In this document: one piece after another, positions 17,342 to 24,986 of the stretch
Position numbering within the stretch: position 1 is the stretch's first letter
Layout: the number at the start of each line of letters is the position of its first letter
NCBI RefSeq assembly: GCF_021390395.1
Contig: NZ_JAJUWT010000031.1
Coordinates: 31,712 to 95,711 of the forward strand
Reading direction: 5' to 3'
DNA: 64,000 nucleotides
Source of the DNA: Saccharothrix sp. S26
GTDB taxonomy: Bacteria > Actinomycetota > Actinomycetes > Mycobacteriales > Pseudonocardiaceae
Notes under the pieces: model-generated
What the model saw: only the letters and a program-made list of their open reading frames with translations
What the model was told of the DNA's origin: nothing
Database searches by the model: none
Program-made: the position numbers and the translations under genes

Positions 17342-18247
17342 TCAGCCGCGGTACCACCGGGCGGTCCGCTCGATCGCCTGCTCGTGCGGCGTCACGGTGA
17401 ACGGCCCGAACGCGGCCTCGAACGCGGAGTGGTCCACCACCCACGGCGCGGTCCGCTGGTGGTCCATCTCGCCCGAGCCGCGCAACCGCTTGTCGAACAG
17501 CGCGGCCACCGCGACGGCGAACGCGGGCAGCCGCAGGGGCTCGCGGTCGTTGCCGAGCACCCGGCCGGCCAGCGCCACGAACTCCCGCACGGTCACCGTC
17601 TCGGCGGCGGGCGTATGCCACACCCCGCCGTCGGCGCGCTCGTCGTCGCCCAGCAGGATCTGAGCCCGTGCCGTGTCACCCAGGTAGGCGAATGTGTGCG
17701 GCTGGTCCAGCGGCCAGAACCACATCGCCGACCGGCCCGCTGCCATCGGCTTGAGCACCAGCTCGCCGGGCAGCGAGCCCGTGCCGCCCGGCCCGTAGTA
17801 GTCCGACGACCGGCCCGTGGCCACGGGCACCTCCGCCGACCGCAAGCGCTTGCCCAGCTCGCTGCGCAGGCGCTCCTTCGCACCCGCCGGCCGTTCCGGC
17901 GCGTCCTCCCGCAACGGGCCCGACACCGGCCCGTACGCGTACAGGTTGTCCGCGTAGACGATCTTCGCGCCCACGGCCTCCGCCGCCGCGATCGCGTTCT
18001 CCACCATCGTCGGCAGCCTCGCGGCCCAGTCGGGGTACGGCACGTTGGCCGCCAGGTGGATCACCGACGCGCCCTCGACGGCATCGAGCGTCGACGCCCG
18101 GTCCATCAGGTCGGCCCGAACGTCCTGCGCGCCCTCCGGAACTCCACCTGAACGTGTGACGGCGCGAACCTCCCGGCCCTCCGCCACCAACTGCCGGGTG
18201 ATCTCCCGCCCGATACCCCGCCCCGCACCCAGCACGACTACCGTCAT
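17342..18247 (-). CDS. NAD(P)-dependent epimerase/dehydratase family protein
   Basis: A 301-residue extended short-chain dehydrogenase. The Rossmann motif VVLGAGRGIGREI is at the N-terminus, followed by HLAANVPYPDW. The active-site Tyr of the usual YxxxK appears altered: the region reads YADNLYAYGPVSG, so true epimerase activity is doubtful and a reductase-like or regulatory role (atypical SDR) is possible. AGGGGGC precedes ATG 18247. It is divergent from a TetR gene with a palindromic operator between them, so it is probably that regulator's target. Confidence 0.75.
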   Translation of the reverse strand: MTVVVLGAGRGIGREITRQLVAEGREVRAVTRSGGVPEGAQDVRADLMDRASTLDAVEGASVIHLAANVPYPDWAARLPTMVENAIAAAEAVGAKIVYADNLYAYGPVSGPLREDAPERPAGAKERLRSELGKRLRSAEVPVATGRSSDYYGPGGTGSLPGELVLKPMAAGRSAMWFWPLDQPHTFAYLGDTARAQILLGDDERADGGVWHTPAAETVTVREFVALAGRVLGNDREPLRLPAFAVAVAALFDKRLRGSGEMDHQRTAPWVVDHSAFEAAFGPFTVTPHEQAIERTARWYRG

Positions 18248-18276
18248 GACGCCCCCTCGTGTGAAGCTCTCACTGT

Positions 18277-18301
18277 TGTTAGAGGTTCTAACAGAAGTTA
18301 G
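18277..18301. promoter_or_regulatory. operator for the divergent TetR gene
   Basis: TGTTAGA-GGT-TCTAACA (18277-18293) is a perfect inverted repeat with a 3-nt centre, and CTAAC-agaa-GTTAG (18288-18301) adds a third half-site on the same axis. The alternating GTTAG/CTAAC half-sites lie between the divergent starts at 18247 and 18327 and fit cooperative TetR dimers repressing both genes. Confidence 0.7.
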
Positions 18302-18326
18302 AGTGGGTTTGTCAAGGAGGGCAGCA

Positions 18327-19025
18327 GTGGTCAACGTCCGCCGGGAGCGGTACCGCGAGGACACGAAAGCCGAGGCCAAGCGCATCGCGCTGGAGCAGTT
18401 GGCCGAACTCGGGGTGGCCGGGATCTCGGTCAACGCCATCGCCAAGCGCATGGGCGTGACGGGTCCGGCGCTCTACCGGTACTTCAAGGGGCGCGACGAC
18501 CTGCTCAACGAGCTGATCCGCGACGCGTGGCGCGACCTCGCGGAGGCCGCGGAGGCGGCGGTCGCGGCCTCCGCGGGCGAGTCTTCACCTGATCGGGTGC
18601 GTGCGTTCGGTGAGGCGTTCCGGACGTGGGCCGTCACCCAGCCGCACCGCTACCTGCTGCTGTTCGGCACGCCGCTGCCGGGCTACCACGCGCCGGAGGA
18701 CACGGTCCTCTTGGCGCACCGCACGATGAGCGCGTTGCTCGGCGTCCTGCCGCGCGAGGGCGGGGCCGCGGCCGGACCGTCCACGTTGGACGACCAGCTC
18801 GTGGCCTGGGCCGGCTCGCGCGGCGAGGGGGACGTGCCCCCCGCCGTGCTGCTCACCGCCATGCGTGCGTTCACCAGGCTGCACGGCGTGCTCAGCCTGG
18901 AGGTCTCCGGCCAGTTCGGGCCCATGGGGATCGACCCGGCGCTGCTCTACCGCGCCGAGGTCGAGTCCTTGATCCTGGGTGATTCGGAGGCCCGCGGCTC
19001 GACCAGGCTGTCGGGGCCGGGGTAG
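18327..19025 (+). CDS. TetR/AcrR-family transcriptional regulator
   Basis: A 232-residue regulator. The N-terminal HTH reads AKRIALEQLAELGVAGISVNA then GVTGPALYRYFKGRDDLL, the standard TetR recognition helix. The C-terminal ligand domain contains FRTWAVTQPHRYLLLFGTPLPGY, as in the WHG-type subfamily. AAGGAGGG sits 6 nt before GTG 18327, which is why the longer upstream frame is not used. It presumably represses itself and the divergent oxidoreductase; the ligand is unknown. Confidence 0.88.
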   Translation: MVNVRRERYREDTKAEAKRIALEQLAELGVAGISVNAIAKRMGVTGPALYRYFKGRDDLLNELIRDAWRDLAEAAEAAVAASAGESSPDRVRAFGEAFRTWAVTQPHRYLLLFGTPLPGYHAPEDTVLLAHRTMSALLGVLPREGGAAAGPSTLDDQLVAWAGSRGEGDVPPAVLLTAMRAFTRLHGVLSLEVSGQFGPMGIDPALLYRAEVESLILGDSEARGSTRLSGPG

Positions 19026-19171
19026 ACCAGCCCTTCGTGGCCGTCGGAGAAGCGGACCCGATACGGGGGCGCACCTTCCGGGCCGCGCACTTCGAGGATC
19101 TCGCCGACCGTCTCGTCGAGGCCCACCGCGCGGCTGTGGATGTGCAACCGGTCGCCTACTGTCGCGTGCAT
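18947..19171 (-). CDS. DUF1918 domain protein
   Basis: A 74-residue protein with the short DUF1918 barrel: VGDRLHIHSR, VGEILEVRGPEGAPPYRVRF and GHEGLVYPGPDSLV. Function is unknown; the family is common and often multi-copy in actinobacteria. GGAGG lies 8 nt before ATG 19171, which fixes the start. The last 26 codons lie antisense to the end of the TetR gene (79-nt tail overlap), an unusual economy for two otherwise unrelated genes. Confidence 0.75.
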   Translation of the reverse strand: MHATVGDRLHIHSRAVGLDETVGEILEVRGPEGAPPYRVRFSDGHEGLVYPGPDSLVEPRASESPRIKDSTSAR

Positions 19172-19238
19172 CTGCAACACCTCCGGTGCGTCACAGCGTA
19201 GGACTGTTCCGAAGGTACCGACAGCCTGGCATTTCCGC

Positions 19239-19634
19239 TCAGGCGCAGGCGTTGGACAGCTTGGCCACCCGGTCCAGCTTCTCCTGCGACCAGGCCGCGA
19301 TGTTGGCCGGGTTCAGGTCCTCCAGCGTCACCTGGCTCATGGTGTCCGAGACGCCGGTGATGGCGTCCTGGAGCGTGGTGTCGCCCGCCTTCGCGGCCAG
19401 CGCGTTCAGCTCCTCGGCCTTCTTCTGGGTCTCCTCCAGCGCCTTCTGCGGGTCGGTGGCGTCGGGCGTGAAGCCGGCCAGCTTGAGCGCTTCGACGCAC
19501 AGCTGCGCCTTGTCCGCCGCCTGGCCGACCTGGTTGGCCGTGTCCGAGGCCTGCTGCACGGCCTCGCAACCGGACACCGCGGCCGCGAGTCCCATCGCCA
19601 GCAGGAGAGTGGCTAGCGGACGACCTGCGCGCAT
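19239..19634 (-). CDS. small secreted lipoprotein
   Basis: A 131-residue protein beginning with a positively charged start, a hydrophobic stretch and the lipobox VSGC, so Cys23 should be lipidated and the mature protein anchored outside the membrane. The mature part is helical and acidic, with two further Cys residues (LCVEALKL and the terminal NACA) that may pair. I recall similar proteins being labelled spanin-like in automated annotation, but no phage genes are nearby and I would not assign a function. It begins upstream of, and is co-oriented with, the ABC exporter genes that end at 19673. Confidence 0.65.
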   Translation of the reverse strand: MRAGRPLATLLLAMGLAAAVSGCEAVQQASDTANQVGQAADKAQLCVEALKLAGFTPDATDPQKALEETQKKAEELNALAAKAGDTTLQDAITGVSDTMSQVTLEDLNPANIAAWSQEKLDRVAKLSNACA

Positions 19635-19672
19635 GAGGTGCTCCCGTTCTTCGTTGACCGTTTCGTCCGACT

Positions 19673-20626
19673 CTACCGACGCGCGTAGAGCCGACGCACC
19701 ACGTCATCGATTTCCGGCTCGACCACCACCAGGTCGTGGACCTCGGCCCGGGCGGCCACGGCGGAGATCAACGCCGCCGCCGTGGTCTCGGCCCGGCGGA
19801 ACGTGAGGTGCTGTCGCAAACCGTTGAGTTCCACCTTCGTCGCCGTCACGCCGGGCAGCCCGTCGAGGTCCGCCGGCCGTTCCAGGTCGATCACCAGCAC
19901 CCGTTCGGGCGCGACCTCGGCGCGCAACGCGTCCAGCGGCCCGTCCGCGAGCACCGTGCCGCGGTCGATCACCACGAGCCTCGGGCACAACCGCTCGATG
20001 TCGTCCAGGTCGTGCGTGGTGAGCAACAGCGTCGTGCCGCGCCGCGCGTTGAGGTCGGACAGGAACTCCCGCAGCCGTTCCTTGGACTCCAGGTCGAGCC
20101 CGATCGTCGGCTCGTCCAGCACCAACAACTCCGGCCCGTGCAACAGCGACGCCGTGACCTCGCCCCGCATCCGCTGCCCCAACGACAACTGCCGCACCGG
20201 CGTGTCCAGGAACGGGCCGAGCTCCAACAGCTCGACGCACTCCCGCAACCGGCTCGCGTGATCCCCGCGCGGCACCCGGTAGATCGCCCGCAACAACTCG
20301 AAGCTGTCCCGCAACGGCAGGTCCCACCACAGCTGGCTGCGCTGCCCGAACACCACGCCGATGCGCCGCGCCAACTCCCGCCTGCCCCGCGACGGGTCCA
20401 CCCCGCACACCCGCACGTGCCCGGACGTCGGCACCAGGATCCCGGTCAGCATCTTGATGGTGGTCGACTTGCCCGCCCCGTTGGGCCCGACGTACCCGAC
20501 GGCCTCGCCCGCCGCCACGTCGAACCCGACGTCCTCGACCGCCCGCACCACCCGCCGTTCCCGCCGGAACCGGCCGACCTTCGTCGTCACGGTGAACTCA
20601 CGGCACAGCTCGCGCACCTCGATCAT
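19673..20626 (-). CDS. ABC transporter ATP-binding protein
   Basis: A 317-residue ATPase of the ABC-2 exporter type. Walker A is GPNGAGKSTTIKML, the signature is QLSLGQRMRGEV, Walker B is LLVLDEPTIGLDL and the switch His is in TTHDLDD. A C-terminal extension of about 80 residues follows the nucleotide-binding domain. ATG 20626 overlaps the preceding permease stop (ATGA) with GAGGGA upstream, so it is translationally coupled to the permeases. The substrate is not evident; related three-gene sets are usually of unknown cargo. Confidence 0.88.
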   Translation of the reverse strand: MIEVRELCREFTVTTKVGRFRRERRVVRAVEDVGFDVAAGEAVGYVGPNGAGKSTTIKMLTGILVPTSGHVRVCGVDPSRGRRELARRIGVVFGQRSQLWWDLPLRDSFELLRAIYRVPRGDHASRLRECVELLELGPFLDTPVRQLSLGQRMRGEVTASLLHGPELLVLDEPTIGLDLESKERLREFLSDLNARRGTTLLLTTHDLDDIERLCPRLVVIDRGTVLADGPLDALRAEVAPERVLVIDLERPADLDGLPGVTATKVELNGLRQHLTFRRAETTAAALISAVAARAEVHDLVVVEPEIDDVVRRLYARR

Positions 20627-21420
20627 GACCCGGTCCCTCGGTAGTGCCGGACGGCGGTGCGCCAGACCACCCCGGCGACGACGGCCGCGACCACCGCGAC
20701 CACTGGCGAAACCCACCCCAGGAACCCCGGACCACCCAACGGGTCCGCCCGGCCCAGCAACGCCAGGCTGGGGTAGTAGGCGACGAACGCGCCGGGCACG
20801 ACGAACGCGAAGAACCGTCGCAACCAGGGGCCGTAGACCGTGGCGGGGTAGGACGTGAAGGCGTTGCTGCCGTAGGTCACCGTGTTGGCCAACTCCTGGC
20901 CGTCCACGACCCAGAAGCACACCGCGTTGGCCGCCACCCAGATCGACGAGAAGATCACCGCCCCGCTGACCGGTGCCGCGACCACCAACCACACGGCCCA
21001 CCCCGACCACTGGATGTCGTTGTGGCTCAAGGCGTAGACCATCGAACCGACCCCGGCGACGATGCGCCCCACCTTCCTCAGGTGCAGGTCGGACGCCATC
21101 ATCTGGGCCAACGTCCCGAGTGGCCGCAACAACAGCACGTCGAACGTCCCGGTGCGGATGTAAGTCGGCAACTCGTCCAACTGCCCGGCCACCATGTCCG
21201 CGATCCCGAACGCCGTGCCCGCGATCGCGTACATCAACACGACTTCCGCGACCGAGAACCCGCCCAACGCGCTGACCCGGTTGAACAGCACCAGGATGAT
21301 CGCCAACTCGGCCAACTGGTTGATGGCCTGCGCGACGCACTGCAGGGCGAACGACGTCCGGTAGGACATCTGCCCCCGCAACCGCGCCCCGACGAGCTTC
21401 AGGTAGACACCCTCAGCCAC
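20623..21420 (-). CDS. ABC-2 family permease
   Basis: A 265-residue protein with six hydrophobic segments and the conserved cytoplasmic stretch TYIRTGTFDVLLLRPLGTLAQ, typical of the DUF990/ABC-2 permeases that occur as pairs with one ATPase. It is the second cistron of the exporter operon: it overlaps the upstream permease by 8 nt and the downstream ATPase by 4 nt. Confidence 0.85.
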   Translation of the reverse strand: MAEGVYLKLVGARLRGQMSYRTSFALQCVAQAINQLAELAIILVLFNRVSALGGFSVAEVVLMYAIAGTAFGIADMVAGQLDELPTYIRTGTFDVLLLRPLGTLAQMMASDLHLRKVGRIVAGVGSMVYALSHNDIQWSGWAVWLVVAAPVSGAVIFSSIWVAANAVCFWVVDGQELANTVTYGSNAFTSYPATVYGPWLRRFFAFVVPGAFVAYYPSLALLGRADPLGGPGFLGWVSPVVAVVAAVVAGVVWRTAVRHYRGTGS

Positions 21421-22189
21421 CCTGCACCACCACCTTGCGCACCGCGCGGTTCAACACCAAGTGCCCCAAGGCAAGCACCACGGCAGCCCAGAACGCCTGC
21501 CTCGACAAGAACGGCCAAGGCGACCCGCGCTCCAAGAAAACGTCCACGGGCGCCTGCAACATCGCCGCGAACGGCGTCGACCAGACGATCGGCAGCGCCC
21601 AGTCGGGGAAGAACGCGAGCGGCACCGCCAACCCGCACAACAACCACGTCAGTGCCGTGTAGAGCGCTTGGACACCCCGGTTGTCCAGCAGCCAGAACGT
21701 GGTCGCGTTGAGCAGGAAGCGCATCCCGAAGCTGACCGCCAACGCCAACCCCACGCTGACCGCGAACACGGGCAGCACACCGACCGAAGGCCACCGGAAG
21801 GGAAAGAACAGCGCCCCGAACACGACCGGCGGCCCAAACCTCACCAGCACCGCGAACCCGGCGCGCCCCACGTCCTCCGCGAACAGCGCCATCTGCAAGT
21901 GCCAAGGCCGGTACAGGTCGACCACCACATCACCACTGCGCACCCGCTCGGCCAACTGCCCGTCCCCCCACAGCACCACCACCGCCATGAGCCCTTGCCC
22001 GAGCCACACATACGTAGCCGCCGCCGCCACGTCATAACCGGCGATGTCACCCTGCCCGACAGCGGCCATCAACACGGCCAACCTGAGCAGCCCGAACGCG
22101 ACGTTCGTCGCCATCCCGGCGACCATCGCTCGCCGATAAGTGGAATACCTGCGAAACCCCGCCAGCGCCAGCACCACGTAAGCGCGCAC
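21413..22189 (-). CDS. ABC-2 family permease
   Basis: A 258-residue partner permease with six hydrophobic segments. The segment ERVRSGDVVVDLYRPWHLQM is equivalent to the TYIRTGTF element of the other permease, showing that the two are paralogous halves of one channel. It is the first gene of the three-gene operon. The 149 bp upstream (22190-22338) is C-rich and shows no gene. Confidence 0.85.
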   Translation of the reverse strand: MRAYVVLALAGFRRYSTYRRAMVAGMATNVAFGLLRLAVLMAAVGQGDIAGYDVAAAATYVWLGQGLMAVVVLWGDGQLAERVRSGDVVVDLYRPWHLQMALFAEDVGRAGFAVLVRFGPPVVFGALFFPFRWPSVGVLPVFAVSVGLALAVSFGMRFLLNATTFWLLDNRGVQALYTALTWLLCGLAVPLAFFPDWALPIVWSTPFAAMLQAPVDVFLERGSPWPFLSRQAFWAAVVLALGHLVLNRAVRKVVVQGG

Positions 22190-22338
22190 GTCTGTTCACC
22201 CTACGAACCACCGCAACCAATTAACCCCACCCAACCCCCACCCCCGCCATCCACAACGGACCCGCAGCGCACCCGCCGAGGCCCCACGTCGAATCGAGCC
22301 GGCCCAACCACCGAGTCGCCGTACTCACCCCCGGGCCC

Positions 22339-22647
22339 TCACCGCTTCGCCGCCAACACCCCATCCAGCAACCCCGGGAACAACGCATCCAAGTCATCCC
22401 TGCGCAGCGAACTGATCCGCGACGTCCCCTGCGGCCGAACGCGAACCACCCCCGCCTCCCGCAACGTCCGCAAGTGGTGCGTGAGGGTCGACGCCGTCAC
22501 CCCCAACGGCAGCACCCCGCACGAGATCCCCTCCTCGTGCTCCGCCAACGCCCGCACGATCTGGAGCCGCACCGGGTCGGCCAGTGCCTGGAGCACCGAC
22601 GCGATCCGGATCTCGTCCCGCTCCGGGTGTGCGAGCAAGGTGGTCAT
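22339..22647 (-). CDS. ArsR-family winged-helix regulator
   Basis: A 102-residue regulator. The winged-helix domain reads VLQALADPVRLQIVRAL, then TASTLTHHLRTLREAGVVRVRPQGTSRI, the canonical ArsR recognition helix and wing. The usual metal-binding CVC box is not present; a single Cys occurs in ISCGVLPL, so it may not sense metals. ATG 22647 is preferred over the in-frame ATG 22656, which falls inside the operator. It is divergent from an MFS efflux gene that it probably controls. Confidence 0.88.
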   Translation of the reverse strand: MTTLLAHPERDEIRIASVLQALADPVRLQIVRALAEHEEGISCGVLPLGVTASTLTHHLRTLREAGVVRVRPQGTSRISSLRRDDLDALFPGLLDGVLAAKR

Positions 22648-22655
22648 AACGCCCA

Positions 22656-22694
22656 TACTACGAGACGCATCAAACTTCGATGACTGCCGTAGTA
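22656..22694. promoter_or_regulatory. two-tier palindromic operator
   Basis: CATCAAACTTCGATG (22668-22682) is a near-perfect ArsR-type inverted repeat. Around it, TACTACG (22656-22662) and CGTAGTA (22688-22694) form a second, perfect inverted repeat with exactly the same centre (22675). The nested symmetry between the divergent starts at 22647 and 22733 suggests control of both genes. Confidence 0.7.
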
Positions 22695-22732
22695 CGATCC
22701 CTGTCGAACCACCACTCGATCGGGGGGCAGCC

Positions 22733-23968
22733 ATGCCGGAACCACGAGCACCACTCACAGCACACCGTTCCGCCCGCACCTACCTCCTCGCCGCCGGTGC
22801 GTTCGCCATCGGCACGAGCGGGTACATCGTCTCGGGCGTGCTGCCCGCCGTGAGCGAGGAACTGCACGTCTCGCACGCCACCGCCGGCCAACTGCTCACC
22901 GCGTTCGCCATCGCCTACGCGATCTCGTCCCCGCTCCTCGCCGCCCTCACCGGCCGCTGGGAACGCCGCACCCTCCTCGTGGTCGCCCTCGCCGTCGCCG
23001 CCCTCGGCAACCTGCTGGCCGCCGTCGCCCCGAACTACCCGCTCCTCCTGGTCGCCCGCGTGATCAGCGCCTTGGGCGCGGCCGTCTACACACCTGCCGC
23101 GACCCTCGTCGCCACCGTCCTGACCCCGCCGGAGCACCGCGGCCGCGCCGTCGCCCTCGTCTTCGGCGGGTTGACGTTCTCGCTGGTCCTGGGCGTGCCC
23201 GCGGGCAACGTGCTCGGCGAACCCCTGGGCTACCAGGGCGTGTTCGCGCTGATCGCCGCGGTCTGCACCCTCGCCGCCGTCGCGGTCCGGCTGTGGCTGC
23301 CCCGCGTCGACGCCCCGCCGGTCGTCAGCCTGCGCCGGCGCTTCGCCCCCGCCGCCGACCGGCGCGTGCTGATGGTCCTCGGCCTGACCGTGCTCGCGTG
23401 CCTGGCCGTGTTCAGCGTCTTCAACTACATCGCACCGCTGCTGACCGAGACCGCGCACGTCGAAGGCGCGACCATCGGCGTCCTGCTCGTCGCCTACGGC
23501 CTGGGCTCGGTGCTGGGCAACTGGGCCGCCGGCCGCCTCACGGACCGCTTCGACACGCGCAAGCTGCTGGTCGTGCTGTTCAGCTGCTTCACCGTCGTGC
23601 TGGCCACGTTGCCCCTCACCACGACCACGCCCGTCTCAGCCGCGGTCGCGCTGTTCGTGTGGGGTGCGCTCACCTGGTCGGCCAACCCGCCGATCCAGAG
23701 CTGGCTGATCGAGCTCGCGCCCGCCAACAGCGGCCTGCTGCTGTCGCTCAACGCGTCCGCGATCTACCTCGGCGTGGGCCTGTCCGGCGTCCTGGGCGGC
23801 TTGGTGATCAGCTCGTTCGGCCTGCTCCCGCTCGCGCCGATCGCCGCGCTCCTCGCCCTCGTGGCCCTCGTGATGCTGGTCTTCGCCCTCAAGCCCGAAC
23901 CGCCTCACGAGCCACCGAACGCGCTCGTGGTCACCTCTCCCGCACCGGGTTCGGCCGCCAGGCAGTGA
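22733..23968 (+). CDS. MFS efflux transporter
   Basis: A 411-residue twelve-segment transporter of the DHA1 drug-efflux type. Motif A appears as ALTGRWERRTLLV, and LVFGGLTFSLVLGVPAGNVLG matches the antiporter motif C region. AraJ/Cml-like proteins share this arrangement. A G-run precedes ATG 22733. Divergent from and probably repressed by the ArsR regulator; the substrate is unknown. Its 3' end overlaps the convergent kinase relic by 64 bp. Confidence 0.85.
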   Translation: MPEPRAPLTAHRSARTYLLAAGAFAIGTSGYIVSGVLPAVSEELHVSHATAGQLLTAFAIAYAISSPLLAALTGRWERRTLLVVALAVAALGNLLAAVAPNYPLLLVARVISALGAAVYTPAATLVATVLTPPEHRGRAVALVFGGLTFSLVLGVPAGNVLGEPLGYQGVFALIAAVCTLAAVAVRLWLPRVDAPPVVSLRRRFAPAADRRVLMVLGLTVLACLAVFSVFNYIAPLLTETAHVEGATIGVLLVAYGLGSVLGNWAAGRLTDRFDTRKLLVVLFSCFTVVLATLPLTTTTPVSAAVALFVWGALTWSANPPIQSWLIELAPANSGLLLSLNASAIYLGVGLSGVLGGLVISSFGLLPLAPIAALLALVALVMLVFALKPEPPHEPPNALVVTSPAPGSAARQ

Positions 23969-24454
23969 GAGTAGTTCCGGTCGCCGTCCGCGAACGCCAC
24001 GGCGGCGGGGCGGGGAGGCTTCACCCTGACCCCGCCGCCGATCTCGACCGACCCGGGGCCGCCGACCGCGCCGGAGTCACGCACCGCCCACCACCACGTG
24101 CCCGCCGCGACGACCATGGCCAACACCGCCGCACCGATCACCTACGGCCAGCGCCTCGCCTCCTCACCAGACCTCGCCGGACCACGTCGGCCGGCGATCC
24201 GCCCGTGCACAGCTCCATGACGAGGTAGGGCGTGCCCTGCGGGGTGAAGTCGCCACCACGTGCGGGTGCCCGGACAACCGCGCCGCCGCGTGCGCCTCAC
24301 GCAGGAACCGCCGCCGGTCCCGGTCGGTGCGCAACACCCGGTCATCGACCTTCACCGCGACCTCGCGATCGAGCTCGACCCGGCGGGCGCGGTAGACGGT
24401 GGCGAAACCACCCCGGCCCGGCGGCGTGAGATCGGCGAGACCCGGCAGCTGCAC
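23905..24454 (-). pseudogene. remnant of a transmembrane Ser/Thr protein kinase
   Basis: Minus-strand reading from GTG 24454 gives a kinase N-lobe: glycine-rich loop RGGFATVYRARRVEL, catalytic Lys in EVAVKVDDRVL, and FLREAHAAARLSGHPHVV. The frame then shifts near 24253; the continuation FTPQGTPYLVMELCTGGS is in another frame. The rest of the kinase domain is missing, and a stop precedes a single membrane segment (VIGAAVLAMVVAAGTWWWAV) and a short outside tail ending at 23905. It is a kinase gene broken by at least one frameshift and a large internal deletion, with no function expected. Confidence 0.75.
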
Positions 24455-24463
24455 GCGGGGACT

Positions 24464-24958
24464 CTAACCCCCGACCGCTTCCTTCCCCGCCGCCTTCGCC
24501 GCCTTCTTGAACGCGCGGACCTCGGCCAACGTCTCCGCGCTCGTCACGTCGGCGATCGACCGCCGTGACCCTTCCTCCCCGTACGCGCCGGCCGCCTCGC
24601 GCCAGCCCTCCGGTGTCACGCCGAGCTGCTTGCCGAGCAACGCGACGAAGATGCGCGCCTTCTGGTCGCCGAACCCGGGCAACGCCTTCACCCGCCGGAG
24701 CACTTCCTCGCCGTCCGGCTTGCCGGCCTTCCAGATGTTCGCCGCCTTGCCGTTGTAGTGCTCGATCACGTGCAGGGCCAACGCGTGCACCCGCCGCGCC
24801 ATCGACGCCCCGTACCGGTGGATCGCCGGCGGCTGCACGCACAGCTCCACGAACCGGTCCACCTCGGTCCGCGCGATCTTCTCGATGCTGAACCCCTCCA
24901 TCCGATCCGCGATCTTCCGCGGCCCGGCGAACGCGTGCTCCATGGGGAACTGCTGGTC
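24464..24958 (-). pseudogene. 3' part of HhH-GPD DNA-glycosylase-like gene, split by the mobile element
   Basis: Encodes QQFPMEHAFAGPRKIADRM onward to a Lys-rich end, including the helix-hairpin-helix VKALPGFGDQKARIFVALLG. It matches the element's intact copy at 26153-26749 from residue about 33 to the end, but the first codons are absent; they lie at 34565-34662. After integration a GTG at 24967, inside attL, could start a hybrid protein of 167 residues, with the element's transcript reading into it. The family is related to base-excision-repair glycosylases; it lacks a visible Fe-S cluster. Whether the fragment makes product is unknown. Confidence 0.85.
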
Positions 24959-24982
24959 GCAACACACTGCTAAATGTATGAC
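24951..24982. other. left attachment junction (attL/attR-type) of the mobile element
   Basis: TGCTGGTC (24951-24958) is the 8-bp core repeated at 34565-34572. It is followed by the element arm CACACTGCTAAATGTATGAC (24963-24982), the inverse of the arm at 34547-34566 with 16 of 20 positions matching. The host glycosylase reading frame ends at the core. Confidence 0.85.
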
Positions 24983-24986
24983 CCAC

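Noticed and set aside
22190..22338. Possible small gene or RNA in the C-rich gap after the ABC operon.
   Set aside because: No start with ribosome site, no hairpin and no conserved motif could be found.
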